A DNA stretch of 64,000 nt from Chlorops oryzae (GCA_020466095.1 CM035808.1:46654893-46718892), one strand, 5' to 3'. Counted from the first letter of the stretch, positions 35,001-46,332 are shown. Numbers and translations: made by a program. Notes: generated by a model not told the origin, from the sequence alone.

Positions 35001-36812
35001 TTCTTCCACGAGTTTATGCAGCTGATCGTCTTCGCGTATATGCAGAACAACATTTTCATTTGTGCCTGTCTCTCTAGTTGGGCCATATGCAATCCATCCT
35101 AATTTAGTTTCGATGGCGATTGGGCCGTCATTGTCACCACTAACAATATTTATCGGTTTGCTCAAATGTGCGTTATCAATGCCCAACAACATAACCGGCT
35201 TCTCATCGAAAAAGTTTTTTAATGACAACGACGACAAATGTGCATACACATTTTTGTTGAATGTCTGTGGCATTAAATTCATGTTGCTAATCGTTCTTAT
35301 ATTCTTGATATGAAAACGATTTTTTATTTCACAGTCCGCAATTTCAAAGTTAACACTTGCAGACTTTTCGGTTGTTACCTTGTCACTGTACCATTGCAGC
35401 TTTAATGGTTGTTCATGTCCTTTTAATCTTATCAACTTTGCTGTGTCTCTTTCAATGAGAGATATTGATGAGCCTTCATCAATTATTGCCAGCACCTTAA
35501 CTTTACCATTCGGTCCATATATTATAACTGGTAGGCATTTAAACAACAGTTTCTGATTTTCTTTAGGTGCTTGACAGTTGAGGAGAGTCTGAACAATATT
35601 TTCCTTACTCGCACTGATCTGGCTGCGCGCTACATGATTCAATTGACCGTCGGCTTTGTCAGAATGAAGTTTTTTATGGTGGCTTCGTTGACATTTATTT
35701 ATTCCACAAACATTTTTACGACGACATTCCGACAAACGATGTCCCTTACTTAAACAACTTATGCACAAACGCAATTGCATAACCTTCTCCCATCGGTCAT
35801 TCATGTTTAATTCTTCAAACATAATGCAATCGGCTATCAAATGTTCCTTGCTATCACACATCATGCACTTTGACTCACTGCTGTTTTTTTGACCAGAATC
35901 GTCTTTCTTTTCTTCAACATGCAGTAAACGTCGTGGATGTTGTCGTTGACCCTCTGTTCCAGCTGCAACACTTAATGGCATAAGAACCACTACTCTCGCA
36001 ACGCGTGTCAACCAAGTTGAAAAATCAACAACAGTAGCATCGGACTGTAGTGATGCGACAAACTGAGCCCATTCGTATCGTTTGTTTATTGGTAGCTTTT
36101 TAACGAGTTCTTCCAATAAGAATGGATTGCTGAGTTGCTGTGTACAATTTGCCGATTGGAAGTATGCTACCATATTGCGCACGGTTGTAGAAAAAGGTAT
36201 TATATCTTCAAGTTTCTGTTCACTTATTTGTTGTATCGTGCGAACTTCATTTAGTTGACCGCGCACTAAGATTTCTGGTCGTCCAAACCGGAATTGCAGC
36301 TCCTCCAAGACTTTGTCTACATCTTGTGGATATATGAGCAGTGACACAACAGCTTCTTTTGCTGCTCCACTAAGGCAACGCTGCAATCGAATAAGATTTT
36401 CACGTTTCGTGTATCTATACGCTGCTGTTGTGTCTTTGTAACTGGCCAAAAACAGTGGCCATTCTTCAGCCTTTCCAGAAAATGCCGGCAGCTCCTGTAA
36501 CTTTTCTCTTTGTCTTGGGTGACTTTCAACTTCGTTTCCCGATATAACCGAAAACCGATCCTCCTCCGATGCAGCATCTATGGCTTCTGGCTGTTTAATA
36601 TCCTGAATAGCTTGCAAATGTCTAATATTTTGCGAATTCGTTTGTGTAGAGGCTCGAATTTCTACCAAGCTGCTTTGAATCTCTGTAAGACTTCTCAAAA
36701 TGGCGTCCATATTATGTTCATTATTTTCCATTATTGTCCTTTCCAAGTCACTGGAATCGTTCGCTGACTCGTTTCTATTTTCTGTCTGTTGACTTCTCAG
36801 ATCATATGGCAT
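31956..36812 (-). CDS. gag-pol: BEL/Pao Gag-Pol polyprotein
   Basis: 1,618 residues from the ATG at 36812. Approximate positions: Gag (DUF1759-like) 100-300; zinc knuckles starting CMMCDSKEHLIADC near 314, then CISC...C and a second Cys/His cluster to about 375; aspartic protease with IDEGSSISLIE near 444; RT about 690-900 with AADIREMFSQIKI and YVDD near 851; RNase H with FVDAS near 1038 and the Asp-rich TDNNPADDATRP near 1155; integrase zinc region (H...H...CMQC) near 1346-1385; then Asp in GVDLFG near 1412, Asp in RSDNGTNF near 1476 and Glu in GGCWERL near 1525. The RT and integrase variants are typical of BEL/Pao. No internal stop, but the last ~50 residues are out of frame with the C-terminal domain, so integrase function is doubtful. 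Confidence 0.95.
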   Translation of the reverse strand: MPYDLRSQQTENRNESANDSSDLERTIMENNEHNMDAILRSLTEIQSSLVEIRASTQTNSQNIRHLQAIQDIKQPEAIDAASEEDRFSVISGNEVESHPRQREKLQELPAFSGKAEEWPLFLASYKDTTAAYRYTKRENLIRLQRCLSGAAKEAVVSLLIYPQDVDKVLEELQFRFGRPEILVRGQLNEVRTIQQISEQKLEDIIPFSTTVRNMVAYFQSANCTQQLSNPFLLEELVKKLPINKRYEWAQFVASLQSDATVVDFSTWLTRVARVVVLMPLSVAAGTEGQRQHPRRLLHVEEKKDDSGQKNSSESKCMMCDSKEHLIADCIMFEELNMNDRWEKVMQLRLCISCLSKGHRLSECRRKNVCGINKCQRSHHKKLHSDKADGQLNHVARSQISASKENIVQTLLNCQAPKENQKLLFKCLPVIIYGPNGKVKVLAIIDEGSSISLIERDTAKLIRLKGHEQPLKLQWYSDKVTTEKSASVNFEIADCEIKNRFHIKNIRTISNMNLMPQTFNKNVYAHLSSLSLKNFFDEKPVMLLGIDNAHLSKPINIVSGDNDGPIAIETKLGWIAYGPTRETGTNENVVLHIREDDQLHKLVEEFFDTENFGVNNLSAELESDEDRNARQIMINCTKRVGKRFETALLWKYYPPSLPSSYEMAEKRLLGIERKMSKNPQYAVKYKMEMDKYFQKGYARILTDKEVRDHSMPVWYLPHFGVQTPHKPDKLRIVFDAAAEVNGTSLNSALAKGPEQAKSLVTILFKFRQGKVAVAADIREMFSQIKIREADRNAQRFLWRSGDQNQPIQHCQMTSMIFGAACSPCCAEYVKNKNAEDFRESCEEAVNVIKNLHYVDDLVCSFDNVREAEEICRDVLHIHPRAGFEIRNFLSNFKSLEMVLNGSEIEAVDSVNMEKQSSIEKILGMFWNRETDTFEFRTKFHRVSSRVLDGEFPPTKRELLGIVMAVFDPFGLLADFLISSKILVQEAWKSGIGWDEAIPPSLCKKWKVWWTEFSKASNFRVPRCYSVYFRNSKIIQLHVFVDASQLAYAAVAYFRLPSGEVVFIAGKTRTAPKKMLSTPRLELQSAVLGLRLSKTIVKAHDVKVDSTTFWSDSKTVIQWIHSTNRKYKVFVGHRVSEILRDSQPSQWRWTSTDNNPADDATRPSSNPKINSLSRWITGPEFLRGPEGNWPDSIIPQTQGILAEEIKPILLMRPLVSKSPIKFEYFSCYYRLLRTTAWCYRVVNNCQGRQKEKGPLTALEVAAAEIQICKLVQTECFGDEIIHLRNNKPVLKSSVLFSLSPYLETDGLIRCHGRLEEAGYLPFAVRRPVLMPYNHSVSRLIMKHFHEKMFHQNSQVTLNEVRQKFLIVRAKRLLRDVQQSCMQCKLDRAKPKVPHMGQLPADRITPFVRPFTYCGVDLFGPFNVAIGRRREKKWAVIFTCLTTRAAHLELSEDLSTDAFLVCFRDFVNRRGTPLVMRSDNGTNFIGAQKELKRCERLLDIDRLQNEAAKANMQWIFNCPSNPSSGGCWERLIQIVKRLLKRTLSSEVPRLATLRSALIEAENILNARPLTDVLLESEGVLIPLRRQIHRKNLFAYVNNGALRKCSKIEFGKNGQLSICRNF

Positions 36813-37047
36813 CTCTTTCTGACATAAGAGATTTTGTACGTGGCAGTACGACCGTTTTCATGCAAAACGACAATTGCAGAAAGATAATCTTTTTTTTTTT
36901 TTTTTTCTTCACGCGTAGACGCACGAACGATACCGAGAAACACAATGGAGGAAAAGACCCGAACCGGTAACTACAATTTCGCAATTTATACCGTTTATTT
37001 GTCCCGAAATTAAGAGCGAAGCAAGCCTTGGGATGTATTGCTAAAAC

Positions 37048-37450
37048 TGTCGTGGCTTGGCTTTCGAAAGATTGCTTTTGTGATCTGCACTTACTTCACT
37101 TCCACAGTCAATAACAACCGTTAATTTCAATCGTTTTAAATGTTTAATACAAATTATGTCAAAATTCGGTTTGTTAAATTAATACAAATTTTCTCAGTAT
37201 AGCGAACTAATGGCTCTTACAATGATAATATTTTAGGTTTCTGCGGCTCTGGCGATTTATAATTAACAGTTTATTATTTACGATATACGACGTATATATG
37301 TTTAGCAATAGTCTTTTTTCCCGGACGACACGATCACAACTCCTCTTTTCCTTTTTCTTTCTTCTTCGTTTTCGGTTCCGCTCAAATAAAGTACTCGAAT
37401 ACGACAGTAGGTACTCGGTTTTTTGTCTAACCATGCGTTCACATACGACA
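37048..37450 (-). repeat. 5' LTR of the BEL/Pao element
   Basis: 403 bp, one base different from the left copy (A at 37296). Right flank GTGGA is the second copy of the target duplication. Confidence 0.95.
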
Positions 37451-38185
37451 GTGGATATGAAACAATTTTTTTTCTTTTTCAATTCATTTAAATTTATAGA
37501 GTCCCCTATTGAGGCAGTTCTGCAAATTATTAAATTATTCGTTACATAATTATGAGAACAGCAGGCAGCAAGCTGTATGGGTGTTAAAATTAATTATGAA
37601 ATAAATTGAAAGGGATAAAGTCCTTTTGTAATAATATATAAAAATAAATTTATATATAATGAACCCATGATGCGCTCAAACGTTCCGCAGCACTTCCATA
37701 AGTTTGAAGATCACTCGAACCATTTAGGCTGCTTGGTTAAACATTTTGTCACACATACATATATGCAATTTATAGGATCAAACTCCTGAGACTGAGTAAA
37801 TGTGGTGGCACTGCTGCATTTGAGAGATATATGAATTGAAATTCCTGAAATGTGTCATTGACAATGACAAAGTACTCGGTGAATTTCATATGAAAACGAT
37901 ACGGGCAACAATTCCTGTTGGTATTTGTGGATTTAAACGACCATAAGAATGAAATGAGGAGAATATAAACATTGTGAGAGGTACATATTTTAAATTGCCA
38001 ATGCTTTGAATGTGACGAATGGGACTAATAGGAAGGCTTGTAATTTCAGGCTTAAATTTAGTTGGCATTCTTCAAAGGTTAAGATGAGAAAATGTCCCCA
38101 AATTAAAGTTGAAGGGTCTCATTATTTCATTGAAGTTTCATCGTTTAGGCAATGAAGGAATAAGAGCAACAATTTCAAGATAATA
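37451..38185. other. Host non-coding sequence between two elements
   Basis: No gene recognised; ends with TA (38184-38185), the mariner target dinucleotide. Confidence 0.5.
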
Positions 38186-39475
38186 TTAGGTGTAGTAAAA
38201 AGAAATCCATTATTTTTCCAATAGATGGCGTTATTTATCTGCATCTCGCGTTGTATAAGTCCGATCGTGTTCCGCTAGGGGGCATTAGAAAGATGACAAT
38301 TCCTACTAAAAAAGCTTTTTTGACACTTTTTTGATTGATTGATTCAGTTTTGTTTGAGAGCTTGTCAAAGATGGACATCAGAAAAGAGAAAATTCGCTAC
38401 ATTTTACAGTTTTTCTTCGATAAGGGAGAAAACGCAAGCCAGGCGGCTGAAAATGTGAATAGCGTTTATGGACCTGATACTGTAACAGCTAATCATGCGC
38501 AATTTTGGTTTCGTCGATTCCGTTCCGGTAACTTCGATGTCAAGGATGCACCACGCACTGGAAGGCCAATTGTCGAAAATGTCGATAAAATCATGGAAAT
38601 TATCGAGTCCGACCGTCATGTTAGCACTGTTTCGATTGCAAAAGAGCTAAAGATTGCACAAAAAACCGTTTGGAACCATTTGAATAAGGCTGGATACACA
38701 AAGAAGCTCGAGATATGGGTGCCACACGAGTAAACGCAAAAAAAAAACTCATAGACCGAATTTCCATCTGCGAATCGCTGCTGAACCGCAACAAAATCGA
38801 CCCATTTCTGAAGCGGTTGGTGACTGGTGATGAAAAGTGGGTCACTTACGACAACGTCAAGCGAAAACGGTCGTGGTCGAAACACGGTGAACCGGCGGAA
38901 ACGGTGGCCAAGCCAGGATTGACGGCCAGGAAGGTTTTGCTGTGTGTTTGGTGGGATTGGCAGGGAATTATCTACTATGAGCTGCTCCCATACGGCAAAA
39001 CTCTTAACTCGGAACTCTACTGTCAACAATTGGACCGTCTGAAGGAAGCAATCGCCCATAAGCGGCCAGCTTTGGCCAATAGGAGAGGAATTGTGTTCCA
39101 TCAGGACAACACCAGGCCACACACATCGATAGTGACTCGCCAGCAGCTCCGGGAGTTTGGTTGGGAGGTTCTTCTGCATCCACCTTATAGTCCGGACCTG
39201 GCACCAAGTGATTACCATCTGTTCCTGTCCATGGCGAACAATTTTGCTGGTGAAACATTCGCTTCAAGAGAGGCTTCTGAAATTCGACTGTCTAAATTTT
39301 TTGCTAATAGGAACGAGGGCTTCTATGAGAGAGGCATAATGAAATTACCTTTAAAATGGCAACAAGTTATCGAACAAAACGGCGCATATTTGACCTAAAT
39401 CGGGTCATTCTAACTATCTTAAATAAAGCCCTCAATTTAATGCAAAAATAATGGATTTCTTTTTACTACACCTAA
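38186..39475 (+). mobile_element. mariner DNA transposon, inactive copy
   Basis: 1,290 bp, the usual mariner size, flanked by TA on both sides (38184-38185 and 39476-39477). The inverted repeats are 32 bp and perfect (38186-38217 and 39444-39475), starting TTAGGTGTAGTAAAAAGAAA. One damaged transposase gene lies inside. Perfect ends with a dead gene mean the copy could still move if transposase came from another copy. The subfamily is not assigned. Confidence 0.95.
38371..39398 (+). pseudogene. mariner transposase, interrupted
   Basis: The transposase binds the inverted repeats and cuts and rejoins DNA. The N-terminal part starts at ATG 38371 and covers the helix-turn-helix DNA-binding region to the linker motif WVPHE. 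It then meets TAA at 38731-38733, and the reading frame changes across a run of ten A (38738-38747). The second part continues to 39398 with the catalytic triad: VTGDEKW, HQDN and SPDLAPSDYH, the last two Asp separated by 34 residues (DD34D, as in mariner). Two lesions (stop and homopolymer shift) make the gene non-functional as read. The rest is well conserved, so the breaks are recent. Confidence 0.93.
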
Positions 39476-41915
39476 TATATAATAATTTTTAATGGGCAAT
39501 TGTTCACGCGAAACCAATCATCAAGAACAAAATCGAATCTGTAACATTTCATCTCTTAGCAAATTTGCCTGTCGCTGCAAATGCAACTTTGTGCAGAGAT
39601 GCCTTTTCCTATTGTCCTCATTGTCAACTACTGGTGACTGACACTTTTTTTTTCGGTCAGCTGCGGAAAAGAAACCAACGTTTTTTCGGCTTCTTTATCT
39701 TTCCGTTTCCGAAAACAGCTCTCTTCTTTTTTCGTCTGTCAACCACGACACACGCGTTCGTACTTCTTTTTGATTCTTTTCGCATTCCCTTGCAAAAGCA
39801 AGCAACTAAATTTTTATTTTTCGTTTTTTTTTTAATCCGAACTCATCGGACATCCTAAGAATAATTACAGTTTGAATTTCTAATTTTTTAATAAAGAATT
39901 GTTAAGCGCTAATATAGGAAAGCCGCTTGGAGTCTTTATTTCGTTTTTCGTACACATGTGATTTGTACATGTGAATCTGATTCTCAGCAGTGACGTCGAG
40001 ATCAGCCGACGTAAGTATTCCTGTTGCGCTTCCAGTGGACCCTATCCTAATCCATCTTGTTCTCTTCCACCACCGATTTATATGCCTTTGCTGCGATCAG
40101 CAATCGAAAATTAAAGTAGGAGCACTCTCTACCTCTATTCATCCCTTCCCTCAACTGGCCATTTCTCTTCCACTCCTTTCACCTTCTTCCCTCTTTCACC
40201 CTCCCTCGCACTCCTTTCTCTTGGTACGTGTATAAATTATTAAAGTTCCTTTCATTTTTATTTCCTCCACTCACAAAGAGCCAAAGAAATACGAATAAAA
40301 GAGTTTTTTATCACAGTCGAGAAGAAATGTTTAAAAAATATCATGTTTACAAGTAAAAATGTGGGAAAAAAACAATTTTTTTATATTTTGCTTTCAAAAA
40401 GATTTCAAAAGTCGCCGAGCGAACAAATATATACAATAAAAATGAATAAACAATGAATGCTAAAATATGAAGCACGTTCTCTTTCAACATTTTTATTTTT
40501 TATTTTATGCTTTATTGCATCATCATTGTGATTTTCCTTTGAATGTTTTATCAGTTTTTGTTTCGCCAAAAATTTTCAAGGCTTTATAGGTTGAATAAAA
40601 CGATTTGAAATCAAAGGAAATTTATTTCTTCACCGAATCGAAATGGACCGATTGATGAGGTTATTGCTGAAAATCAAAGCAAAGTCAAATGCGGGTCGAG
40701 GCTATCGCTTATAAAATCCAATATTCAATGACCATTTCCAATGCTTAGTCAGCAGTAATTCACAAAGGCGCTAATTGGTTTTATTTTTATCAATCAGAAG
40801 GGTTTAACTGAAAGCTTTTGTTTGTCCAGAAATCAGCAACTGCTTCTTTTTTGTTAATTGAACCAACTTGTTTGGCAATTAAAAATCAAAAAAAAAATTA
40901 TAAAAAAAAAATAAATTTATTCAAAATCAAGGTCCTTACATACTTGAAAGAAAGTTGAACGTTAAACTCTGCCTGTAAAAAGAAATAAGTTTAAAGAAAA
41001 TGCGTGTGGCAAACATGACCCTTGAATCTCAACTCTGTACAAGGAAATATGAAAATTCAAAATTATCCTTTGCATACATTACGCCTCGCCTACAATAATG
41101 TATACATACGAAATTTAAAGCCGACAGTGATACTGAAAAACCTTCCTACTTTGGCTAAGTATACCAAAAATTTGGGGCTTTTTTGGGTTGAAAGGAAGAT
41201 TTTCTTTTTTCTTTCTAATTTTACGCTTTTTGAATTGAAATTGGTTTCAGTTGATTTATCCTTTTTTTTTTCCTAAAAGTATGCGTCTTTGTTCAATGCG
41301 AAAGCAAAACTAATCCTAAAAGGAGCTAACGATGGCTTAAAAAAAGAATTTTTTTTGTCGAGCGGAGCAGCATTTTTGTGATGCTCACACTACAGGAAAA
41401 ACACTGGGAAATTTTCTTAGAGAGGGAGCGAGAGCATAAGAATGGGAAAATTGCAATTTATTTTTAACGTGAAAATTTAGCAGTTAAACTGTGCGGAAAC
41501 TGTTAAAATGTTTTGCAGAGCAATAACATTCTCATTATAAGTATGAAATTTTATAAGAAGCAAATGTTAATGGAATTTTTCGAAATTTAGTTTATATTAT
41601 TTTGAGGTCTTTAAAATCACACTTAGCTCGATTGGTGATTGCTCCAAATCAGTGATTCTGTGCCTATGTGCAGTCCACCGATCACTAAAGAGAATCCACG
41701 GGGCAAACTATTGTCGCATTAAATTTACCAACAAGACGAAGCCTGCTGAGAAAAGAGGGGAGGGGGTGGAGAGTTTAGAGTTGTGTAAGGGCACCACAAG
41801 TTTTATTCGAAGTTGTCTGAGAATACTTTTTTTTGAGCAGAATAGTTTAAGCTAACTGATTCATACAGTTACGTACAATTGTCAAGACTATACTTACACA
41901 GCCTTTAAAGCGCCG
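39476..41915. other. Host non-coding sequence, pyrimidine-rich in part
   Basis: 39560-40240 is T/C-rich with AATAAA near 39890 and has an LTR-like feel, but no TG...CA pair or target duplication was found. No coding sequence recognised. The end (41911-41915, CGCCG) is the left target duplication of the Transib-like element. Confidence 0.45.
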
Positions 41916-42699
41916 CACAGTGGGATGGCTTCATAGTTTTTTTCGGCAAAACTTAGAAGAGGTATTTGTAGAGAGATATTGCAATTAACAATATTAGGCA
42001 AATTAAAGTTTCATTAAAGGCGAGTCCATCCGCCTCCCATAGAAAAAGAAACAAGAATGTTAAAAGTTTTTAATTTTTAACTCAAACAAATAAAGTTAAT
42101 AGAAAAGTACGATTTTTTATGAAATTCTATAAAGAGCAAAAATTTTTCTATGAAAGCAAAAGAAGAGACATAGGTCTTTGATTTGTCAGTAACAAGAAGG
42201 CAACAAAATTTGGCGAAAATTTGATAAAGTAAAAAGTCATAAATAAAAACATGTACTGACACATTTTTTTTTTTTTTTTGTTTTTTGTGAGGAAAAAATG
42301 TTCTTGAGTCGATCAGTTTCTAAGCAAAAATATTTGGTTTTTGAAAAACCTTAACATTGAATTTTTTTAACCGCTTTTTTTTAAGGAGTCATGTTTTTCA
42401 CTGCAATCCCTTCAGCTACTCTTCATAGATTTTATGATTTTTTTCTTTCGATGGGCGAATCGATGAATTTATTTTTTTGACATAATTAAATAATCAAAAT
42501 TAAGTCGAATTATTTATTTGCTATGAAGATCAAGATCATTAATGGCAGTGGTGCATTTGTTTTTCTTTTGATTATTTTTTGAGGCAAATCGTTTTTAAAA
42601 AACTTTTTACTGAGTTATTTTTTTTTTTTTTTTTCAAACAAAAATAGAATCACAAGGAATCTTAATTAAGGGGTCAAAAAACCTAATTTTCCCACTGTG
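41916..42699. mobile_element. Transib-like non-autonomous DNA element
   Basis: 784 bp with inverted ends CACAGTGGGA (10 of 10), flanked by CGCCG (41911-41915) and TGCCG (42700-42704), a 5-bp duplication with one change. Transib elements are known for CAC(A/T)(A/G)TG-type ends and GC-rich 5-bp duplications of CGNCG form. The first seven bases equal the heptamer of vertebrate V(D)J recombination signals, which are thought to derive from Transib ends. The inside is AT-rich with no transposase frame. The family call rests only on the termini; Chapaev- or CACTA-like ends are the alternatives. Confidence 0.55.
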
Positions 42700-45219
42700 T
42701 GCCGCAATTAACCTTTTAGAATTAGATGATTACACTCTTTGCCAAATTTATTTATGGGAGAATTTATTCGAAATCTACACACTTAGGCCCGATTGCTACT
42801 GTTCCCGTTAAAGTTTAGCGTTACGATATCCTCTCAAAATGTCAAAATTTTTATATTTATATTAAATTTCTTTGTTTTCGGAACGACTTTATTCGGAACA
42901 TTAGCAAATGGGCCTCACTCATATAAAAATCTAGAGAACAAATTATTAAGTTAAGTTCAAGATAAAGACAAACCCTTAAACTTTAACTCCTCAGATTAGT
43001 ATTAAAAGAAGTTCTCAGCTTTCAAAGAGAAAGAATTCCTTATTTACTTGAATATAATAAGAAACCTTGTTTCTACGAAATCCTAGAAGCTCTTGAAAAT
43101 CTCAATTACAGTACGCAGCATATTTTACTTTTCATCAACCTTTGCCTCGATGTTCGTCGAACAAAGTCTTAAGTCAAGCACTACAAATGCCCGTCATGTC
43201 ACTCTTCTCACCCCAGGCACTCTCATAGTCACACTCACTCCTTCGAGAGACTTTCAACAAAGTCCGTTAACATAAACTAGTTGACTGAAGGGTATTCAAC
43301 GACGATGAAATTGCATGCGACGTCAAATCGAGTGCACTTGAAAATTACAATCTACGCATATCCGCATTATCGCATATCTAAGGGAAATCAAATCTATTAA
43401 ATTATGAGAGCAAGTGCCAGGGATGCACTAGCGAAAAGTCAAAACGAAGGATATTGCACATAAGAACATCAGAGCCGAGAGCTGAGAAACTCGGTGTAGT
43501 ACTTCAGACTGAAACTCAGGGCAATCGAGCGTATGTAAATAATTCTGAAATTATTTTGCATTAAATTGTGTCTTATGCAAAGGGACTTCATATCACTGCA
43601 ATTGTTAATGTTAGTGGGGATGCTGACAAGGGCGGAGATGGTGAAAGACAAAGCCAAGATGGCTTAAAGAATTTTGTGGTTGTGAAATTGGAATTAAGCA
43701 CTCCATTTTGTATTTTAAGTAATTGCCTTGAAATTCTCAATTTAAACTTCAGTTTCAACTTCTCGGTATTATGCATACTCGTAAGTATATGCAGTAATTT
43801 GTAAAATTATATTGTGATGCATTCAAGGATAACGTTGAATGTGGTTGAAATAATTGCGAATTTGGTTTTGATAAATTGGCAAAATTTTAGTAAATTGAGG
43901 TCTATTAAACTGCCGCAATATTATCGAATCGTAAGCCAACGAAATGAAATTTATATATGTAGGTGGCCCTTGAAGCTCATTATTCACTGGATTATTATAC
44001 CATTGAAATTAATTAAAATTTTTAAATTCCATATTTGCTGTTACAATGACCGAGTCACAGTTTTTCACACATTAAAAAAAAGATCCTTCATGAATCTCAA
44101 TTTATTTGAGCTCAATCACCTTTTTTTTTTTGTTATCAGGCCTTTTGCCGATATCCTTGACATATTTGCTGACGATGTATGTAAGTAAATCCTTCCAATA
44201 ATGCACCATTGACTCATGCAACTCATGCAAATTTGCATAATGTAAATAGCTGCATCGGCTTAAATGGAAGTCAATGCTCTAGCTGGCATTACACACCCAC
44301 ACACTCACACAGACGGAAGTACCTACATTTGCCACGTCAATGGAGCCTTTCCGGTGGATTGCTCGTAATATACCTATGCGATGCTTAGCGAAGGATTAAG
44401 AGCACTATCACCATTGTATGTTATATGGATTTTGATGGAGCAGAGCTCCTATTAAGCCACGCAATGACTCGATATGATTTTTCAATAGTGTAATGTGAAA
44501 TCTGAGCATCAGGAGAGATAAAAAAAAAGAATTGAAAAAAATAGGAGCTAAAACAAATCTTCACAGTTCAATGGTCAACTACGTCGATGAGGAGTTCATG
44601 CAGCATGCGGAATGGCAGGAAAAGAGCAAAATGAATGCGCGAAGGACTGGCTAGCTTTCAACTTGGATTTGGCATGCTGACATTTAAATGCAGCACCTCT
44701 TGCCCATTTCGTTTTGGCATCGATTACAGCGCTTTTTGCTAATGGACTCAGTTCGGCATTAATTACAATCCTTTTTCGCTTGTCCACTTCCATGGAAGTC
44801 AAAATGCTCAACTCGGTGCAAAGAAAACGAGACGTTGAGTATACTCTATTGAAGAGGAATTCGAGAAAATTAAAAGGAAAAATGCTGCGATAAGGAAATT
44901 TAATATGCAAACAAAAAGATGGGTTTATAAAAGTGAGCATATTTATTTGGAATCCATGACTGGGTAAGCCTTTTTTTTCTTTCTTTGAGACTTATCATCG
45001 ACATTCTCAATCTAATTAGAGGAGAAATACAGACATACATATGTACTTCGCATGAGACGGTCATACACTGTTTGCAATATCGTTCAATGACCATTGAGAG
45101 TCACTAATCATTCGGGTATACTTCTCCTCCACTTTTCGACTCCAAAATAAAAGCACAACTTTATCATCTAATTAATAGATTTATTTAAACCAAATTAAGT
45201 GAACATTGAGTTTATTTAT
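42700..45219. other. Host non-coding sequence
   Basis: Frames up to 124 codons (43814-44188 on +, 44596-44940 on -) show no domain or signal. Poly(A)-signal-like AATAAATAA on - at 45211-45219 probably belongs to the small gene at 45220. Confidence 0.45.
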
Positions 45220-45501
45220 TCATAGTCTCAATGCCTTTGTTGCGGATTTACTTCCGAACGAAACCAATTTATATTCGAAAATTAATGGTGCAAAAAGTAC
45301 AAGCGATCCAACAACAATACTCCAGGATAAATTGTAAGCTGGCTTCAATATATAATTATTGAATCCTTGCATAATCTTGCAGCAAAAGTTTTTGTCGGAA
45401 CTCGAAGGGCCGCTGAAAATCACTTCGGTTTCTTTAATATTAGCAATATCATCGCAGTAATGGAATTTTTCGTTCTTGTATTGAATGCTACTATCGCACA
45501 T
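45220..45501 (-). CDS. Small membrane protein, possibly TOM22-like
   Basis: 93 residues, single exon, starting at the ATG at 45501 (context GAAATG). One hydrophobic segment near the C-terminus reads SWSIVVGSLVLFAPLIFE, preceded by an acidic N-terminal half. I recall the SW....S..LFAP.IFE pattern from the anchor of insect TOM22, the central receptor of the mitochondrial outer-membrane translocase. The usual acidic ERL..L motif before the anchor is not seen, and the N-terminus is short. A possible AATAAA on - follows the stop directly. It has no visible intron, so it could be a diverged retrocopy. It could also be an unrelated tail-anchored protein or a chance frame. Confidence 0.45.
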   Translation of the reverse strand: MCDSSIQYKNEKFHYCDDIANIKETEVIFSGPSSSDKNFCCKIMQGFNNYILKPAYNLSWSIVVGSLVLFAPLIFEYKLVSFGSKSATKALRL

Positions 45502-46332
45502 TTCTATATAAAATGGTATCAAAATTTTGTGACTTCAAATGCAATACTTTCGCAAAATTAAAAAAAAAAACGTGTCCACAAATGAATTTTCTTTTTTTTT
45601 TTTTAAAAACTCTTTTTAATTAAATCGTCACTTGAATACATAAGAAGTTTCAAAATATGGCATGAATCTTAAGGCAATGTTAATTTGATTTTGTTTTGAT
45701 CTACAGGGAGAACTAGTGAAAGATATTTCTTTTAAATAACACTAGTTCACAGAATTTGGGGATTTTCGCTAATGAGCTCGAATTCGAAATGAAAATTATT
45801 TGATTGGTGCGATGCGTCATAAGTCCTTCGTTTCTCATACGATTTTAATGAAATAAAATTTTCTAATAACCGTCATTCATATAGAACTCTACGCTGTTAA
45901 AGTAAATGCGAAAGAAGGAAAGAGCTAATTTTTTTGAAGAAAGGAAATTAGAGATGAGTTTCCGACGACAGGTCGACTCAAATATAATAAAAGATACTAT
46001 ATAATTATCATCGTAAAAACTGCATTATGAATTTCAGTCCATCGCGCACAGCTGCTTTCGACTTACACCGGTCAAAGAATGACCATGTCCAATTAAAATC
46101 GGGAAGCCAAATGTCTTCTAGTCCCCACTTTAAACTCAACCCTATGGGTTTTATTAATTCCAATGAGCTTATTCCTTTAAGTAGAGAAAGTAAGTCAAAG
46201 TACTTCTTCGTTTTCTTCTACATGTGTTTAATAAAGTAAATTTAATTACTTTTGAGCGTAGAGCCCTTATGTAGTTAGGAAAAAATTAGTCAAAAAATTT
46301 TAGTCCTCAAACTCAAAATCCAACATTGCGAA
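45502..46332. other. Host non-coding sequence
   Basis: Upstream side of the small gene on -. No TATA or Inr stands out; frames are under 71 codons. Confidence 0.45.

Larger units (their letters stand above)
31309..37450 (-). mobile_element. BEL/Pao LTR retrotransposon
   Basis: 6,142 bp on -. The 403-bp LTRs start TGTCG and end CGACA and are flanked by the 5-bp duplication GTGGA (31304-31308 and 37451-37455). A single long frame encodes Gag, protease, RT, RNase H and integrase of BEL/Pao type. The LTRs differ at one position (G at 31557, A at 37296), so the insertion is young. The leader (36813-37047) carries a pyrimidine-rich run at 36890-36907; no clear primer binding site was found next to the 5' LTR. 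The element lacks env. The end of the polyprotein is broken (see 31732-32073). Confidence 0.95.

Noticed and set aside
36813..37047. Primer binding site for the BEL/Pao element
   Set aside because: No TGG-starting tRNA complement adjoins the 5' LTR on -; not called.
38616..39218. 200-codon frame on -
   Set aside because: Antisense of the mariner transposase.
39540..40240. Possible solo LTR (pyrimidine-rich with AATAAA)
   Set aside because: No TG...CA pair, target duplication, primer site or second copy found.
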